NCBI GenBank assembly: GCA_963741565.1
Contig: CAVUIK010000003.1
Location: 1-64,000, forward strand
DNA: 64,000 nucleotides
From: Ga0077555 sp963741565
Lineage (GTDB): Bacteria > Pseudomonadota > Alphaproteobacteria > Rhizobiales > Hyphomicrobiaceae
Direction of reading: 5' to 3'
Numbering within the stretch: position 1 is the stretch's first letter; every line of letters starts with the position of its first letter. Shown in pieces: positions 9,469 to 17,985 of the stretch. The notes below the pieces were generated by a model. The model ran no database searches and was not told the origin of the DNA. It saw only the letters and a program-made list of their open reading frames with translations. The translations under genes and the position numbers were made by a program.

Positions 9469-10424
9469 CGCGACTCCCTTGAGTGTTTGGCGCGAAAACC
9501 CAGCTCATCGGGCGTCGACGATCCGGAGGAGGGGCCCCGCCCTTGGTCCGATCCATCGGGGCTGGGTGCCATGCCTGACGACTGGTTACCCACTGCCTCT
9601 ATTGATCGCTCGGTCACGCGCGCGCCGACCTGCACTTGATCGCCTGGATGCAGCACCACGCGATCGCCGGCTATCAAGCCGCTCAGGACCTCGGCGTGGT
9701 CGGCGTTGCGATGACCGATTTTAAGCAAGACCTCGCCCGCTCGACCGTTGACGGTCTTGAACACGGCCCAGCTACGCCCGGAGCGGAAGAGGGCCCCAAT
9801 CGGAACCCGAACGGCGTCCGCCGCTCCCCATTGGTCGATCCGGATGAAGACGCGGATTTCATGGCCGAGCCTGTGTGCGGCGCCATCCGGTTGCGCCAGA
9901 TCCAGGATCACGCGGACGCGCTGCTCCTCGATGCCGAGCGCCGACACCTTCGTGAATCCGGACGATTCGATGCGACTTACGCGAGCCTGGAGGTTCTGGC
10001 CGCCACCCCAGCCATCGATAACGGCAAGCGCGCCCTTGCGAACCTTGACGGCATCGCTTGACAACAGTTCGACGACAATTTCCAGCGAGCGGGGATCGCC
10101 GATCTCGACGAGTGGTGTTCCGATTTGGACCGCCTGCTCGCTGGTGTTCAGCACTTGGAGAACCCGCCCGCTTACCGGCGAGCGAACGTCGAGGCAGCAT
10201 GCTGCGTCGAGGATCCCCGCGCCAGGATCATCGATTGGAGCGACAAGTCGTGCGCGGGCGCTCTCGAGTTGGCGAAGTTGGACCGTGACATTGGCCTGGG
10301 ATTTTACAATTGCGGCATTGCGAACCTCGACATCGAGCATGGCCTTCTCGAGTGCCCGAACCGAGATTGTGCTCGTCCGTGACAAAGCCTTGGCCTCGAA
10401 CACGATCTGCGATTTGGGCGACAT
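9417..10424 (-). pseudogene. HlyD-type membrane-fusion (efflux adaptor) protein, 5'-truncated
   Basis: This encodes the second half of an RND/ABC-type periplasmic adaptor. It has the helical-hairpin exit (TISVRALEKAMLDVEVRNA), the returning lipoyl half (VRSPVSGRVLQVLN, TPLVEIGDP), the beta-barrel, and the membrane-proximal domain (VPIGALFRSG, GLIAGDRVVLHPGDQV). The N-terminal membrane anchor and first lipoyl half, about 100-130 residues, are missing. Adaptor-like sequence continues a few codons upstream (ARNLRLLG) and then meets a TAG, beyond which nothing matches. The C-terminal tail of about 60 residues is low-complexity and overlaps the acyl-CoA synthetase start by 52 bases. It is probably a remnant, unless a partner supplies the rest. 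Confidence 0.7.
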
Positions 10425-10582
10425 ACCTAGGAGCCTCAGGTTGCGGGCAACATGTGGACCCTATGGTGTTGCAATCGAAACGAATTGCGCCACGTCAAGG
10501 TCTTCGGTCTCCATAAAGCTGATCGATGAAGATCAGGCTCCTCGACATCCCGGAGGATCTCGGTCTCGGCGTCGCCGGGTTT

Positions 10583-10616
10583 ATGCTTTCCGTGTCAGTT
10601 CATGCTTTCGGTGTCA
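10583..10616. repeat. Short tandem near-repeat
   Basis: The 15-base unit ATGCTTTCCGTGTCA (10583-10597) recurs as ATGCTTTCGGTGTCA (10602-10616), with one mismatch and a 19-base period. It lies between the truncated adaptor gene and the alpha/beta hydrolase. It could be a regulator binding array or the tip of a lost mobile element. The origin is unknown. Confidence 0.5.
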
Positions 10617-10681
10617 CTTGTCGAGGGAGCGGTCGCCACCAAGTCTAATCCTCGACCAATCCAGACGGTCATCGGTCGGTC

Positions 10682-11686
10682 ATGAGCAGTGCCTGTCTCG
10701 TCCTGGTCGTTGCAGCGATCGCCGTCATCGTTGGAATTATCCTTGTCATTGTCTCCTATAACGACGAGCTCGGTCGAGCACGGGCGATTGTCAGCAGTGG
10801 CGGTCGCATTGCGAACACGACGGCTGGTCCGATCGAATTTGCCGAAAAAGGGCACGGCATCGCGCTCCTCTCTATCCATGGCGCCGGCGGCGGTTATGAT
10901 CAGGGACTTTCCAATGCGGCCGACCTCGTCGGTGAGGGATTTCGCGTCATCGCGCCGTCCCGGTTCGGCTACCTTGGCACGCCTATCCCGGCAGATGCGT
11001 CACCTGCTGCCCAGGCCGACGCCCACGCGACACTGCTCGCGGAGCTGAACGTCGACAAGGTTGTCGTCGTCGGCATTTCGGCGGGCGTGCGCTCGGCTAT
11101 GGAATTGGCGCTCCGTCACCCGGAGAGGGTTGGAGCACTGATCCTGATGGTACCGGCAACCTATGCTCCGACAAGCCCGGTCGCGGTAGATAGACGCCGC
11201 GGCAACCGGTTTGCTTTCTGGTTGGTCAATGCCGGAGCAGACTTTGCCTGGTGGGCAACCGAGAAGATCGCTCCCTCTGTGTTGATCCGTTTCATCGGCG
11301 TGCCGCCGGAGATCGCTGCGGCGGCGTCGAAACCCGATAGGCATCGCGTGATGGAAATCGTCAGAAGCATCCAGCCGCTCTCGTTGCGATTCCCGGGCAT
11401 CAATATTGACAGCAACCCAGATCTCCGCCGCCTGCCACTGGAGGAGATAAGAGCACCAACCTTGGTCATCTCGGCGCGGGACGATCTGTTCAATACATTG
11501 CCGGCGGCCGAGTTTACAGCCAGCGCCATCCCCAACGCCAAGCTTGTCGTCTACGACAGCGGTGGGCACCTCCTGGTCGGACACGATCACGAGGTGCGCG
11601 CTGTGGTTGGCGACTTTCTGGCAAAGGCTGGCGTGAACCCCGCGCCAACGTCGCTGATACCCGCTGCAGCAGCGATCCAAAAATGA
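10682..11686 (+). CDS. Alpha/beta hydrolase with N-terminal membrane anchor
   Basis: This is a 334-residue alpha/beta hydrolase. An N-terminal hydrophobic helix (residues 4-26) should anchor it in the membrane or export it. The oxyanion segment HGAGGGYDQG starts at residue 66, the nucleophile elbow is GISAG (Ser133), the acid is in SARDDLF (Asp267 or 268) and the histidine in SGGHLLVG (His296), so the triad is complete. The N-terminal half resembles chloroperoxidase/esterase-type hydrolases. It lies alone between an adaptor remnant and the M50 protease region. The substrate cannot be told from sequence. Confidence 0.85.
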   Translation: MSSACLVLVVAAIAVIVGIILVIVSYNDELGRARAIVSSGGRIANTTAGPIEFAEKGHGIALLSIHGAGGGYDQGLSNAADLVGEGFRVIAPSRFGYLGTPIPADASPAAQADAHATLLAELNVDKVVVVGISAGVRSAMELALRHPERVGALILMVPATYAPTSPVAVDRRRGNRFAFWLVNAGADFAWWATEKIAPSVLIRFIGVPPEIAAAASKPDRHRVMEIVRSIQPLSLRFPGINIDSNPDLRRLPLEEIRAPTLVISARDDLFNTLPAAEFTASAIPNAKLVVYDSGGHLLVGHDHEVRAVVGDFLAKAGVNPAPTSLIPAAAAIQK

Positions 11687-11966
11687 CCGCGTCGACCAAC
11701 GCGGAACGCAAGAGGTGGGGTCACGGCATTCGAGCTGCCCATCATACCTGTCGTGGCTGGCCTGCCAGTGGCTCACCGCGCATTTCATGATGGTTGCGAA
11801 TCGCATTCGTGGTCCTGTTGGTGGCAGAGATTTGCGTCTCGACACTTACGTTCGGGCACACCATCCCTGAGCATCTCGGCCATAATAACGAGTTGCCAAG
11901 GTGTCGGGACTAGAGCCCGCAGCGTACCAAGCGCAAAGCCGGCCGCGAGTACTGAACCGAAGCATA

Positions 11967-13058
11967 TCAGTCCCGCCGTTCTGGTGCCGCCGACCTGATC
12001 ATGATCAGCTCCGCGAGGTTCTCAGGAGTGATATAGCCAACAAGACGCTTCTGGGCGTCCGTGACGCCGACAACGGGCGCTCCCATTCGATGAAATTCCT
12101 GGACGACGGTTTCAAGGCTAGCCCGTTCCGGGACCATGGGGATGTTTGCGGTCATGATGTCGCGCACGGTCGTCGATCCGCCTGTCTCGCCGAGAGCCTT
12201 GACCAATGCCTGGCGGGTGAGAACGCCAATGAGCTGTCCAGCTCCATCAATAATGAGGAATTCCTGCTGCGTGGTGCTGAGGAGAAGGGACGCGGCATCG
12301 TCAGCCGTTGCAACCGGGCTCAGGGGTTTGAACGAGGTGATCATCACATTCGACGCGAGATATCCGCGCATGAGGTCGCGTGCCTGCACGTAACCGGCCT
12401 CCCCTGCCGCTGCCAGGAATACGAACACGGCCACGAGCACCAGCAGCGGATTTCCGAACAGCCCGAGGAAACCAAGTCCGATTGCAATAGCCTGCCCGAT
12501 CGATGCAGCAATCCGGGTTGCCTGCTTGTATTCAAGTCTGAGAGCCAGCACGGCGCGCAAGACCCGACCACCGTCCATCGGAAATGCAGGAATGAGGTTG
12601 AAGACGAACAGCGCCACGTTGGCTGCGGCTACCCGGCCGAGAAGGCTTGACTGGGTATCTTCGAGCTGAGTGATTTGTTTCAAGTCAATTTGAGTTCCCT
12701 GGAGGCCGATGAGCGCGATGGCTATTGCTAACGTGACGATAGGACCGGCTATGGCGACAATGATCTCTTGGGCCGGTTTCTCCGGCATCCGCTCCAACGA
12801 CGCGACGCCGCCGATGGGATAGAGGGTGATATCGGGTGTGCGGATTCCGAACTGGCGTGCCGCAAAGACGTGACCGAACTCGTGGAGCAGCACACAGACA
12901 AACAGGAGAACGACAAAAACGACGCCTCCGACGGCCGCCTCGGAGCCTTCGCTCAACCAATGGATCGCGGCAATCCAGGCGAGCAGCAAGAAGAACGTCG
13001 GATGGATGCGCACATCGGTGCCGGCCACCCTGAAGAGTTTGATTGAGCCGGCGATCAT
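11967..13058 (-). CDS. Site-2 protease family (M50) metalloprotease with CBS domains
   Basis: This 363-residue intramembrane zinc metalloprotease has HEFGH at residues 59-63 in a membrane helix, and the third zinc ligand in NLIPAFPMDGGRVLRA (Asp near residue 162). About five to six membrane helices fill residues 1-225. A cytoplasmic pair of CBS domains follows (about 235-350), ending with an ENLAELI segment. M50-CBS proteins (Rip3-like) probably cleave membrane-bound regulators in response to an adenosyl ligand sensed by the CBS pair; the target here is unknown. The start overlaps the stop of the upstream small membrane-protein gene. Confidence 0.9.
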   Translation of the reverse strand: MIAGSIKLFRVAGTDVRIHPTFFLLLAWIAAIHWLSEGSEAAVGGVVFVVLLFVCVLLHEFGHVFAARQFGIRTPDITLYPIGGVASLERMPEKPAQEIIVAIAGPIVTLAIAIALIGLQGTQIDLKQITQLEDTQSSLLGRVAAANVALFVFNLIPAFPMDGGRVLRAVLALRLEYKQATRIAASIGQAIAIGLGFLGLFGNPLLVLVAVFVFLAAAGEAGYVQARDLMRGYLASNVMITSFKPLSPVATADDAASLLLSTTQQEFLIIDGAGQLIGVLTRQALVKALGETGGSTTVRDIMTANIPMVPERASLETVVQEFHRMGAPVVGVTDAQKRLVGYITPENLAELIMIRSAAPERRD

Positions 13059-13333
13059 TGGCTGGCTACTGAGTCGTCGACGATGACGTTTTGGTTAATG
13101 TTTGTACCTGTGAGTTCGGCAAAGCGGCCAGTCATGACCTGCGTACCGCCCGTGGCTCGCGGCAGCCAAACAATGCCGACCAGCACGAGCAGCACGATCA
13201 GGATCGTCACTATAACCCAATGCGGCGGCCAGCGCCGATGCGACTGAGGTTGCTTATTGGAGCGTGCGATTGCCACTGATAGACTCCAGGCTTGGCTCAG
13301 AGGTGATGGGGAAGAAATGATGCGCGGTGCCAC
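13055..13333 (-). CDS. Small single-pass membrane protein, coupled to the M50 protease
   Basis: This protein of up to 92 residues has a basic N-terminal part (SNKQPQSHRRWPPHW) followed by one membrane helix (VIVTILIVLLVLVGIVWLP) and a tail of about 30 residues. The true start is uncertain; a GTG at the VAIARSNK segment would give about 73 residues. Its stop overlaps the start of the M50 gene by four bases, so the two are made together. Such a protein could be a partner or substrate of the protease, but this is inference from position alone. No family is recognised. Confidence 0.65.
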   Translation of the reverse strand: MAPRIISSPSPLSQAWSLSVAIARSNKQPQSHRRWPPHWVIVTILIVLLVLVGIVWLPRATGGTQVMTGRFAELTGTNINQNVIVDDSVASQ

Positions 13334-13532
13334 GCCTCGACACCTTGACCTTGCGCAAAGTTCTGACGCCGCCTCGGCCGCAAATTGGTGTTGATTGGAC
13401 CCCGGCAGTGGTTCCGCGTTGACCGGCCACTGTGACGCCTGATGGAACGTGTTCCTGGCACGTTATGGCGATCAGCGGCGCGTTGCTCCGGCTGACTTGA
13501 CGCACGACGCTAAGTTCTTCGGAACAGGAACC

Positions 13533-14672
13533 ATGCAACGCTCACACTCAGAACCGGATGAAGGCGTGAACGGCGGCATCTTGCACCGGCTCAGACACGG
13601 CCATTGGCGTCGCCCAGCGACGAAGGAGAATCAGCCGTCGCCGGGGGCGGCATGGACAATCCGAGCCGGAGCAGTAGCGCTGCTCCTGCTCTCGGCCGTT
13701 GTGACGGGGCTCGGCTGGTGGCTCTGGGGACGAGGCCCCGAGGTGAAGTTGGTCTTGCCGCAGCGGGGCGACGCCGCCGAAGTCGTCTACGCGACCGGCA
13801 TCGTAGAGCCCACGCACTGGGCGAAGGTCACGGCACTGCAGCGCAAACGCATCATCGAGCTTTGCGAATGTGAGGGCCGCGCCGTGAGGAAGGGTGAGGT
13901 TCTGGCACGACTCGACGACTTAGAGGAGCGCGCTTTGCTGACTGAACTCGAGGCGCGTCTCGCCCGTGTGCGTGAAGACGCTACCCGCCTCAAAACGCTA
14001 CTCGATCGCAATGCGACCTCGCGCAGCACCTACGAGGAGAAACGGACGCAGATGAGCGAGTCCGAAGCACGCGTCACCGCGCAACGGGACCGGGTGAACG
14101 ACCTTCTGCTCCGATCGCCCATGGATGGCATTGTGCTTCGACGCGACGGTGAGGTTGGCGAGATTGCCGGCACGGGTGCGAACGACGTGCTGCTGTGGAT
14201 CGGTCAGCCGAAACCTCTGCGCGTCGTCGCCGAGGTCAACGAGGACGACATCGGTAGGGTGAAGGAGGGTCAAACGGTCTTATTGCGTCACGAAGGCCAT
14301 GGCGGCTCACCATTGACGGCAACGGTTGGCAACATCACCCCGAAGGGTGATCCGCAAACAAAGACATTCCGCGTGTACCTGTCGCTTCCCGACGATACGC
14401 CCTTGAAGATCGGCATGAGCGTCGAGGCCAATGTCGTGGTGAGCGAGGTCAAGGGAGCATTGCTGTTGCCGGCGGAGGCGCTTGTTGGCCAAACCGTGCA
14501 GGTGGTGGAGAACGGGCGCGCGGTCCGCAAAGTCGTCGAGGCGGGCATCCGGGGAACCAGCCGGGTCGAAATCCGCAGCGGAGTGTCGGCCGGCCAGTCG
14601 GTCATCTCACCCTTCCGCGCCGAGTTGGCGAATGGTACCCGCGTCCGCGCAACCCGCACAGGTGCTCGATGA
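13533..14672 (+). CDS. ABC exporter periplasmic adaptor subunit (HlyD/MacA family)
   Basis: This membrane-fusion protein of about 379 residues starts at the ATG at 13533, with GGAACAGGAA upstream; the frame is open further upstream without similarity. A cytoplasmic N-terminus of about 40 residues is followed by one helix (AVALLLLSAVVTGLGWWLW). Next come the lipoyl halves (ATGIVEPTHWAKV, LLLRSPMDGIVLRRDGEVGE), a coiled hairpin (TELEARLARVREDATRLKTLL), and a beta-barrel domain with VVAEVNEDDIGRVKEGQ. The stop overlaps the permease start. With the next two genes it forms a MacAB/Lol-like transenvelope exporter. Confidence 0.88.
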   Translation: MQRSHSEPDEGVNGGILHRLRHGHWRRPATKENQPSPGAAWTIRAGAVALLLLSAVVTGLGWWLWGRGPEVKLVLPQRGDAAEVVYATGIVEPTHWAKVTALQRKRIIELCECEGRAVRKGEVLARLDDLEERALLTELEARLARVREDATRLKTLLDRNATSRSTYEEKRTQMSESEARVTAQRDRVNDLLLRSPMDGIVLRRDGEVGEIAGTGANDVLLWIGQPKPLRVVAEVNEDDIGRVKEGQTVLLRHEGHGGSPLTATVGNITPKGDPQTKTFRVYLSLPDDTPLKIGMSVEANVVVSEVKGALLLPAEALVGQTVQVVENGRAVRKVVEAGIRGTSRVEIRSGVSAGQSVISPFRAELANGTRVRATRTGAR

Positions 14673-15904
14673 GGCTCGTCTTCGACATTGCCACAACGCA
14701 TGTTCTCTCCCGTGTCCGCCAGACGCTGGTCGGCATGATGGGCGTTGCGATGGGCGTCGGGTTCTCCGTCATGATGGCCGCACTCATGGAGGGCTCGCAG
14801 CGCGATTTCGTGTCCCAGCTCGTCGACAGCCTGCCACACATCACCGTGAGCGATGACCGCCGGAACCCACCGCGCCAGCCCGCAGAGGACGCCTATGCGG
14901 TAGTGCAGTTCTCGGGATTGAGATCTCCAGTCACGCGCCCCGGCATCCGCAATCCTTACGCCATCGTGGCGTCGCTCGAAACCTGGCTTGAGGGTTCGGT
15001 TGCGCCGTCGGTGCTATCACGCGCCGTCATCCGCTATGCGGGGCGCGATACGGCTGCCAACGTCACCGGCATCGATCCCAGACGCGAGAGGACCGTCTCG
15101 AAGCTCGCAACGCAGATCCGAGGCGGCACGCTCGACGCGCTCTACAAGTCCTCCAATGCGATCATCCTCGGCGACAAGCTCGCGGCAAAAATCGGCGCCC
15201 GAATTGGAAACACCATCACGGTCGCCTCAGGCACCGGGCAACTGTTGTCGTGCACCGTCGTCGCCCTGGTCCACTCCGGGCTCAGCCAGAGCGACGAGAC
15301 CCAGTCCTACACGCTGCTTAAGACGGCGCAGATTCTTGCCGGACAGACGGGGCTCGTCAACGCCATGCGCATCCGCGTGCACGAGATCCTCGATGCCAGG
15401 GACATTGCCGCCCGTATCGAGGGCCAGACCGGCTACAAGTCGGTGTCCTGGCAGGAGGCGAACGAGGATCTCCTGTCCGCTTTCCAGATCCGCAACTTCA
15501 TCATGTACGCGGTGGTCGGCGCCATCCTGCTTGTCGCATCGTTCGGAACCTACAACATCATCTCGACGATCACGCACGAGAAGTCGCGCGACATTGCCAT
15601 ATTGAAATCGCTGGGCTTCACAGAGACGACAGTGCGGCGCATCTTCCTTACCGAGTCTATGCTGATCGGGATAGCCGGAACCGTGCTCGGCTGGGGCCTG
15701 GGCTACGTCCTTTGCCTCATGCTCGGGTCGATCGAATTCAAGAGCCCGTTCATGGACGCGACACGGCTGCCTCTCGCCTACACGCCGGTCCACTATTTGC
15801 TGGCAGCTGCGGTCGCACTCGCGGCGTCGGCGATTGCCGGCTATCTACCGGCCCGTAAGGCGGCGAGCCTGCATCCCGTCGAGATCATCCGAGGAGCTTC
15901 ATGA
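14669..15904 (+). CDS. ABC transporter permease (FtsX/MacB/LolC type)
   Basis: This 411-residue permease has the four-helix FtsX-like layout: helix 1 near residues 20-40, a large periplasmic domain (about 40-270), then three C-terminal helices. Landmarks are GVAMGVGFSVMMAALMEGSQ in helix 1, ISTITHEKSRDIAILKSLGF, the coupling region typical of the family, and GYLPARKAASLHPVEIIRG at the end. It overlaps the adaptor upstream and the ATPase downstream by four bases each. Exporters of this kind move lipoproteins, peptides or antibiotics using ATP from the cytoplasm. Confidence 0.9.
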   Translation: MRLVFDIATTHVLSRVRQTLVGMMGVAMGVGFSVMMAALMEGSQRDFVSQLVDSLPHITVSDDRRNPPRQPAEDAYAVVQFSGLRSPVTRPGIRNPYAIVASLETWLEGSVAPSVLSRAVIRYAGRDTAANVTGIDPRRERTVSKLATQIRGGTLDALYKSSNAIILGDKLAAKIGARIGNTITVASGTGQLLSCTVVALVHSGLSQSDETQSYTLLKTAQILAGQTGLVNAMRIRVHEILDARDIAARIEGQTGYKSVSWQEANEDLLSAFQIRNFIMYAVVGAILLVASFGTYNIISTITHEKSRDIAILKSLGFTETTVRRIFLTESMLIGIAGTVLGWGLGYVLCLMLGSIEFKSPFMDATRLPLAYTPVHYLLAAAVALAASAIAGYLPARKAASLHPVEIIRGAS

Positions 15905-16596
15905 TGACCGGTGGCGCGGAGCCTCTGCCTCTGATCGAGATGCGGGCGGTCACGAAGACCATCGGCGACGGAGTCCCGACCACGCTGGTCCGCGATATCG
16001 ACCTCAAAATCAACGAGGGGGAATTTATCGCAATTACGGGCCCGTCCGGATCGGGCAAGAGTTCGCTTCTGTATCTGCTCGGGCTGCTTGATGTACCAAC
16101 GTCCGGCGAAGTGCTGATCCAGGGGCGTCCGGCCAGCCAGCTCGACGAGGGTCGCCGCGCCCATCTTCGCCTCTCCCTCCTCGGGTTTGTTTTCCAGTTC
16201 CATTTCCTGCTGCCCGAGTTCACTGCACTCGCCAACGTTATGCTGCCAATGCGTGCCCTCGCCCGCCTGAGCGAGCCCGAGATGCGTGAGCGAGCCGTCG
16301 GACACCTGACCTCACTCGGCCTCGAGGCTCACGCTCACAAGCTCCCCGGTCAACTCTCGGGTGGCCAGCGACAACGCGTCGCCATTGCGCGGGCACTCGC
16401 CAATGAGCCGCTCGTCATTTTCGCCGACGAGCCGACGGGCAATCTCGACACAGCATCGAGCGAACAGGTGCTAGCCATTTTCAGACGGCTCGTGGACGAG
16501 GCGGGCAGGGCAATCGTCATGGTCACGCACGACCTCGACCTTGCCGCCCGTGCCGACCGACAGATCCGGATCGTCGACGGCCGGATCGTCAAGTGA
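15901..16596 (+). CDS. ABC transporter ATP-binding protein (LolD/MacB type)
   Basis: This 231-residue ABC ATPase has Walker A GPSGSGKSS (about residues 48-56), the Q-loop in LGFVFQFHFLLPEFTA, the signature LSGGQRQRVAIARALAN, Walker B VIFADEPTGNLD and the H-loop MVTHD. The FxFHLLPEFTA and EPTGNLDT segments are diagnostic of the LolD/MacB subfamily. It is the last gene of the adaptor-permease-ATPase operon. Nothing indicates the cargo. Confidence 0.92.
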   Translation: MMTGGAEPLPLIEMRAVTKTIGDGVPTTLVRDIDLKINEGEFIAITGPSGSGKSSLLYLLGLLDVPTSGEVLIQGRPASQLDEGRRAHLRLSLLGFVFQFHFLLPEFTALANVMLPMRALARLSEPEMRERAVGHLTSLGLEAHAHKLPGQLSGGQRQRVAIARALANEPLVIFADEPTGNLDTASSEQVLAIFRRLVDEAGRAIVMVTHDLDLAARADRQIRIVDGRIVK

Positions 16597-16737
16597 GCAT
16601 CTGATCTGCAGCCAGGCTTGGCGCAATCCAGCCGTGGGTCCGAAAGTCGATGCGCATCGCTTGACGCAGGGCAATGCCCGGCGAGTGGATCCGAGGTCGA
16701 TTGCGCCATTGCTCACAAACCAGAATGAGGTGCAGCT

Positions 16738-17193
16738 ATGACCGTTCCAGCAACCATCAGCCATGCTGTACAGCAAACGCAAGAATGGCTGAAGGCCTTG
16801 TGCGATTCCGGAGGGTACGCGGGCGAGGCCGAGGCTCTGGCCGTTCTGAGGGCGGTCCTGCACCAACTGCGAGATCGCCTGACACCGCAAGAAGCCGTCG
16901 ACCTCGGCGCGCAATTGCCGCTGATTGTCCGAGGGATTTATTATGAGGGCTGGCGGCCGTCGAAGACGCCTGAGAAGATCCGATCGCGGGATGAGTTCCT
17001 GGAAGGTGTATCGGCCAAGCTGGTGCCGCACCCGCTCGGCGCGGAGCCTGCGACTCGCGACGTCTTCTCGCTGCTGGCGCAGGCCATCGACTCAGGCGAG
17101 ATCGCTGACGTGATCGGCCAGTTGCCCGCCGGCATCAAAGAGCTTTGGCCGCTCGGCATGCGGACCTGGGCCGCAAAGCGCGGAGCGGCATAA
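16738..17193 (+). CDS. DUF2267 domain-containing protein
   Basis: This 151-residue protein covers the DUF2267 domain: QTQEWLKALCDSGGYAGEAEALAVLRAVLHQLRDRLTPQEA, QLPLIVRGIYYEGWRP and the second half RDVFSLLAQAIDSGEIADVIGQLP. The predicted structure is all-alpha, soluble and cytoplasmic. AGGTGCAGCT lies just before the ATG at 16738. Function is unknown; relatives are often found in stress or low-oxygen gene sets, which fits the neighbourhood, but this is only suggestive. Confidence 0.88.
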   Translation: MTVPATISHAVQQTQEWLKALCDSGGYAGEAEALAVLRAVLHQLRDRLTPQEAVDLGAQLPLIVRGIYYEGWRPSKTPEKIRSRDEFLEGVSAKLVPHPLGAEPATRDVFSLLAQAIDSGEIADVIGQLPAGIKELWPLGMRTWAAKRGAA

Positions 17194-17607
17194 CGGCCGA
17201 GGCTTTGCGTTGACCCATCCGGTTACACGCAATTTAGCCCTTTCGCCCGCCTCGTGTGACCAACTCCAACGCGCTAATGCGGACCTAGATGATCGCGGCG
17301 GGAAGCCGACCTTTGCGGAGTTAGGTCCGCATCGCAAAGCTCGACCAGATGCGGACTTGCGCGCGCCAATAGGGCGCAAGCCGTCTCAAAGTCGTCCGGG
17401 GTCGAGGGCTCGAGCTTCCGCTGAAGCTGCTCGTAACCAAGCAGCCAAGGGCCATGGTCGTTTCGATCTTCGGCGCCGCTCTGTCGCAAGCTGACGTCAT
17501 CGGTGATTTGCCGCAGTGACGTCACGGCGTGACGGCTAGGTGCGTCACTGGTGGGTAATAATACAAAACATCAGTTCGTGGAATGCATTGCAACTCGTTG
17601 ATTTTAT
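17194..17607. other. Intergenic region upstream of tRNA-His 3' end
   Basis: No supported gene lies in these 414 bases. A minus-strand frame with a GTG start (17274-17525, 83 codons) contains a readable stretch (HGPWLLGYEQLQRKLEPS) but has no recognisable family and no clear ribosome binding site. Around 17512-17545 there are overlapping TGACGTCA-like palindromes (GTGACGTCAC), which could bind a regulator. No integrase or attachment-site duplication of the tRNA 3' end was seen. Confidence 0.35.
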
Positions 17608-17684
17608 TGGTACCGCCTCCCCGGCTTGAACGGGGGACCTCTAGATCCACAATCTAGCGCTCTAACCAGCTGAGCTAAGGCGGC
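17608..17684 (-). tRNA. tRNA-His (anticodon GTG)
   Basis: A complete 77-base cloverleaf lies on the minus strand with an encoded CCA end. The acceptor stem is GCCGCCT/AGGCGGT, the D arm GCTC...GAGC, the anticodon stem CTAGA/TCTAG with loop TTGTGGA (anticodon GTG, histidine), and the T arm CCCCG/CGGGG with loop TTCAAGC. Unlike most bacterial tRNA-His, the base before position 1 is not G, position 73 is A rather than C, and the first pair is G1:U72. This matches the divergent tRNA-His of many alphaproteobacteria, where HisRS no longer needs G-1. Confidence 0.95.
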
Positions 17685-17701
17685 AATCGCTGAAGTGCCG
17701 G

Positions 17702-17730
17702 TGAATACAGGGCTTAGGGCGGCCTGTCTA
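17702..17730 (-). promoter_or_regulatory. Candidate sigma-70 promoter of tRNA-His
   Basis: On the minus strand, TAGACA (17725-17730, five of six matches to the -35 consensus) is followed by a 17-base spacer and TATTCA (17702-17707, three of six matches to the -10 consensus). The -10 ends 18 bases before the mature 5' end of the tRNA, a fitting distance. Confidence 0.4.
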
Positions 17731-17985
17731 GGTCAGGTCATTCGATTGCAGACACCGAACGAGAACGGCACCAGAACGGATGCCGAGGCTGAAGACAAAC
17801 TCACCACACAACTCACCACAAGGAGAACCCGGCTCTCTCGGACGTTCAGGACGTCAAGGCCATCGGCCAGAGACGGAACGACCTCGCCTTAATGCTGCTC
17901 GGTTGCCGGAAAATACCGAAGCCGATACAGCGCCGCCTGGAGCCAGGCGTTGCACCTCCGTCGCGCCGCTCCCACAGGATGCCTC
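17731..17985. other. Intergenic region between tRNA-His promoter and secreted protein gene
   Basis: No gene is supported here. A short direct repeat ACTCACCACA occurs twice, 12 bases apart, near 17800-17820. The region should hold the promoter of the downstream gene, but no clear hexamers were found. Confidence 0.35.

Noticed and set aside
8422..9639. Long plus-strand open frame of 405 codons
   Set aside because: It lies opposite the N-terminal half of the acyl-CoA synthetase and the end of the adaptor gene; composition is biased and there is no homology.
11687..11966. Possible decayed membrane-protein gene on the minus strand between the hydrolase and M50 gene
   Set aside because: One frame contains an AGFALGTLRALV-like hydrophobic stretch, but it has no clear start, quickly becomes unlike a protein and cannot be assigned to a family.
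17194..17985. Integrative element attached to the tRNA-His gene
   Set aside because: No integrase, no direct repeat of the tRNA 3' end and no mobility genes are seen nearby.
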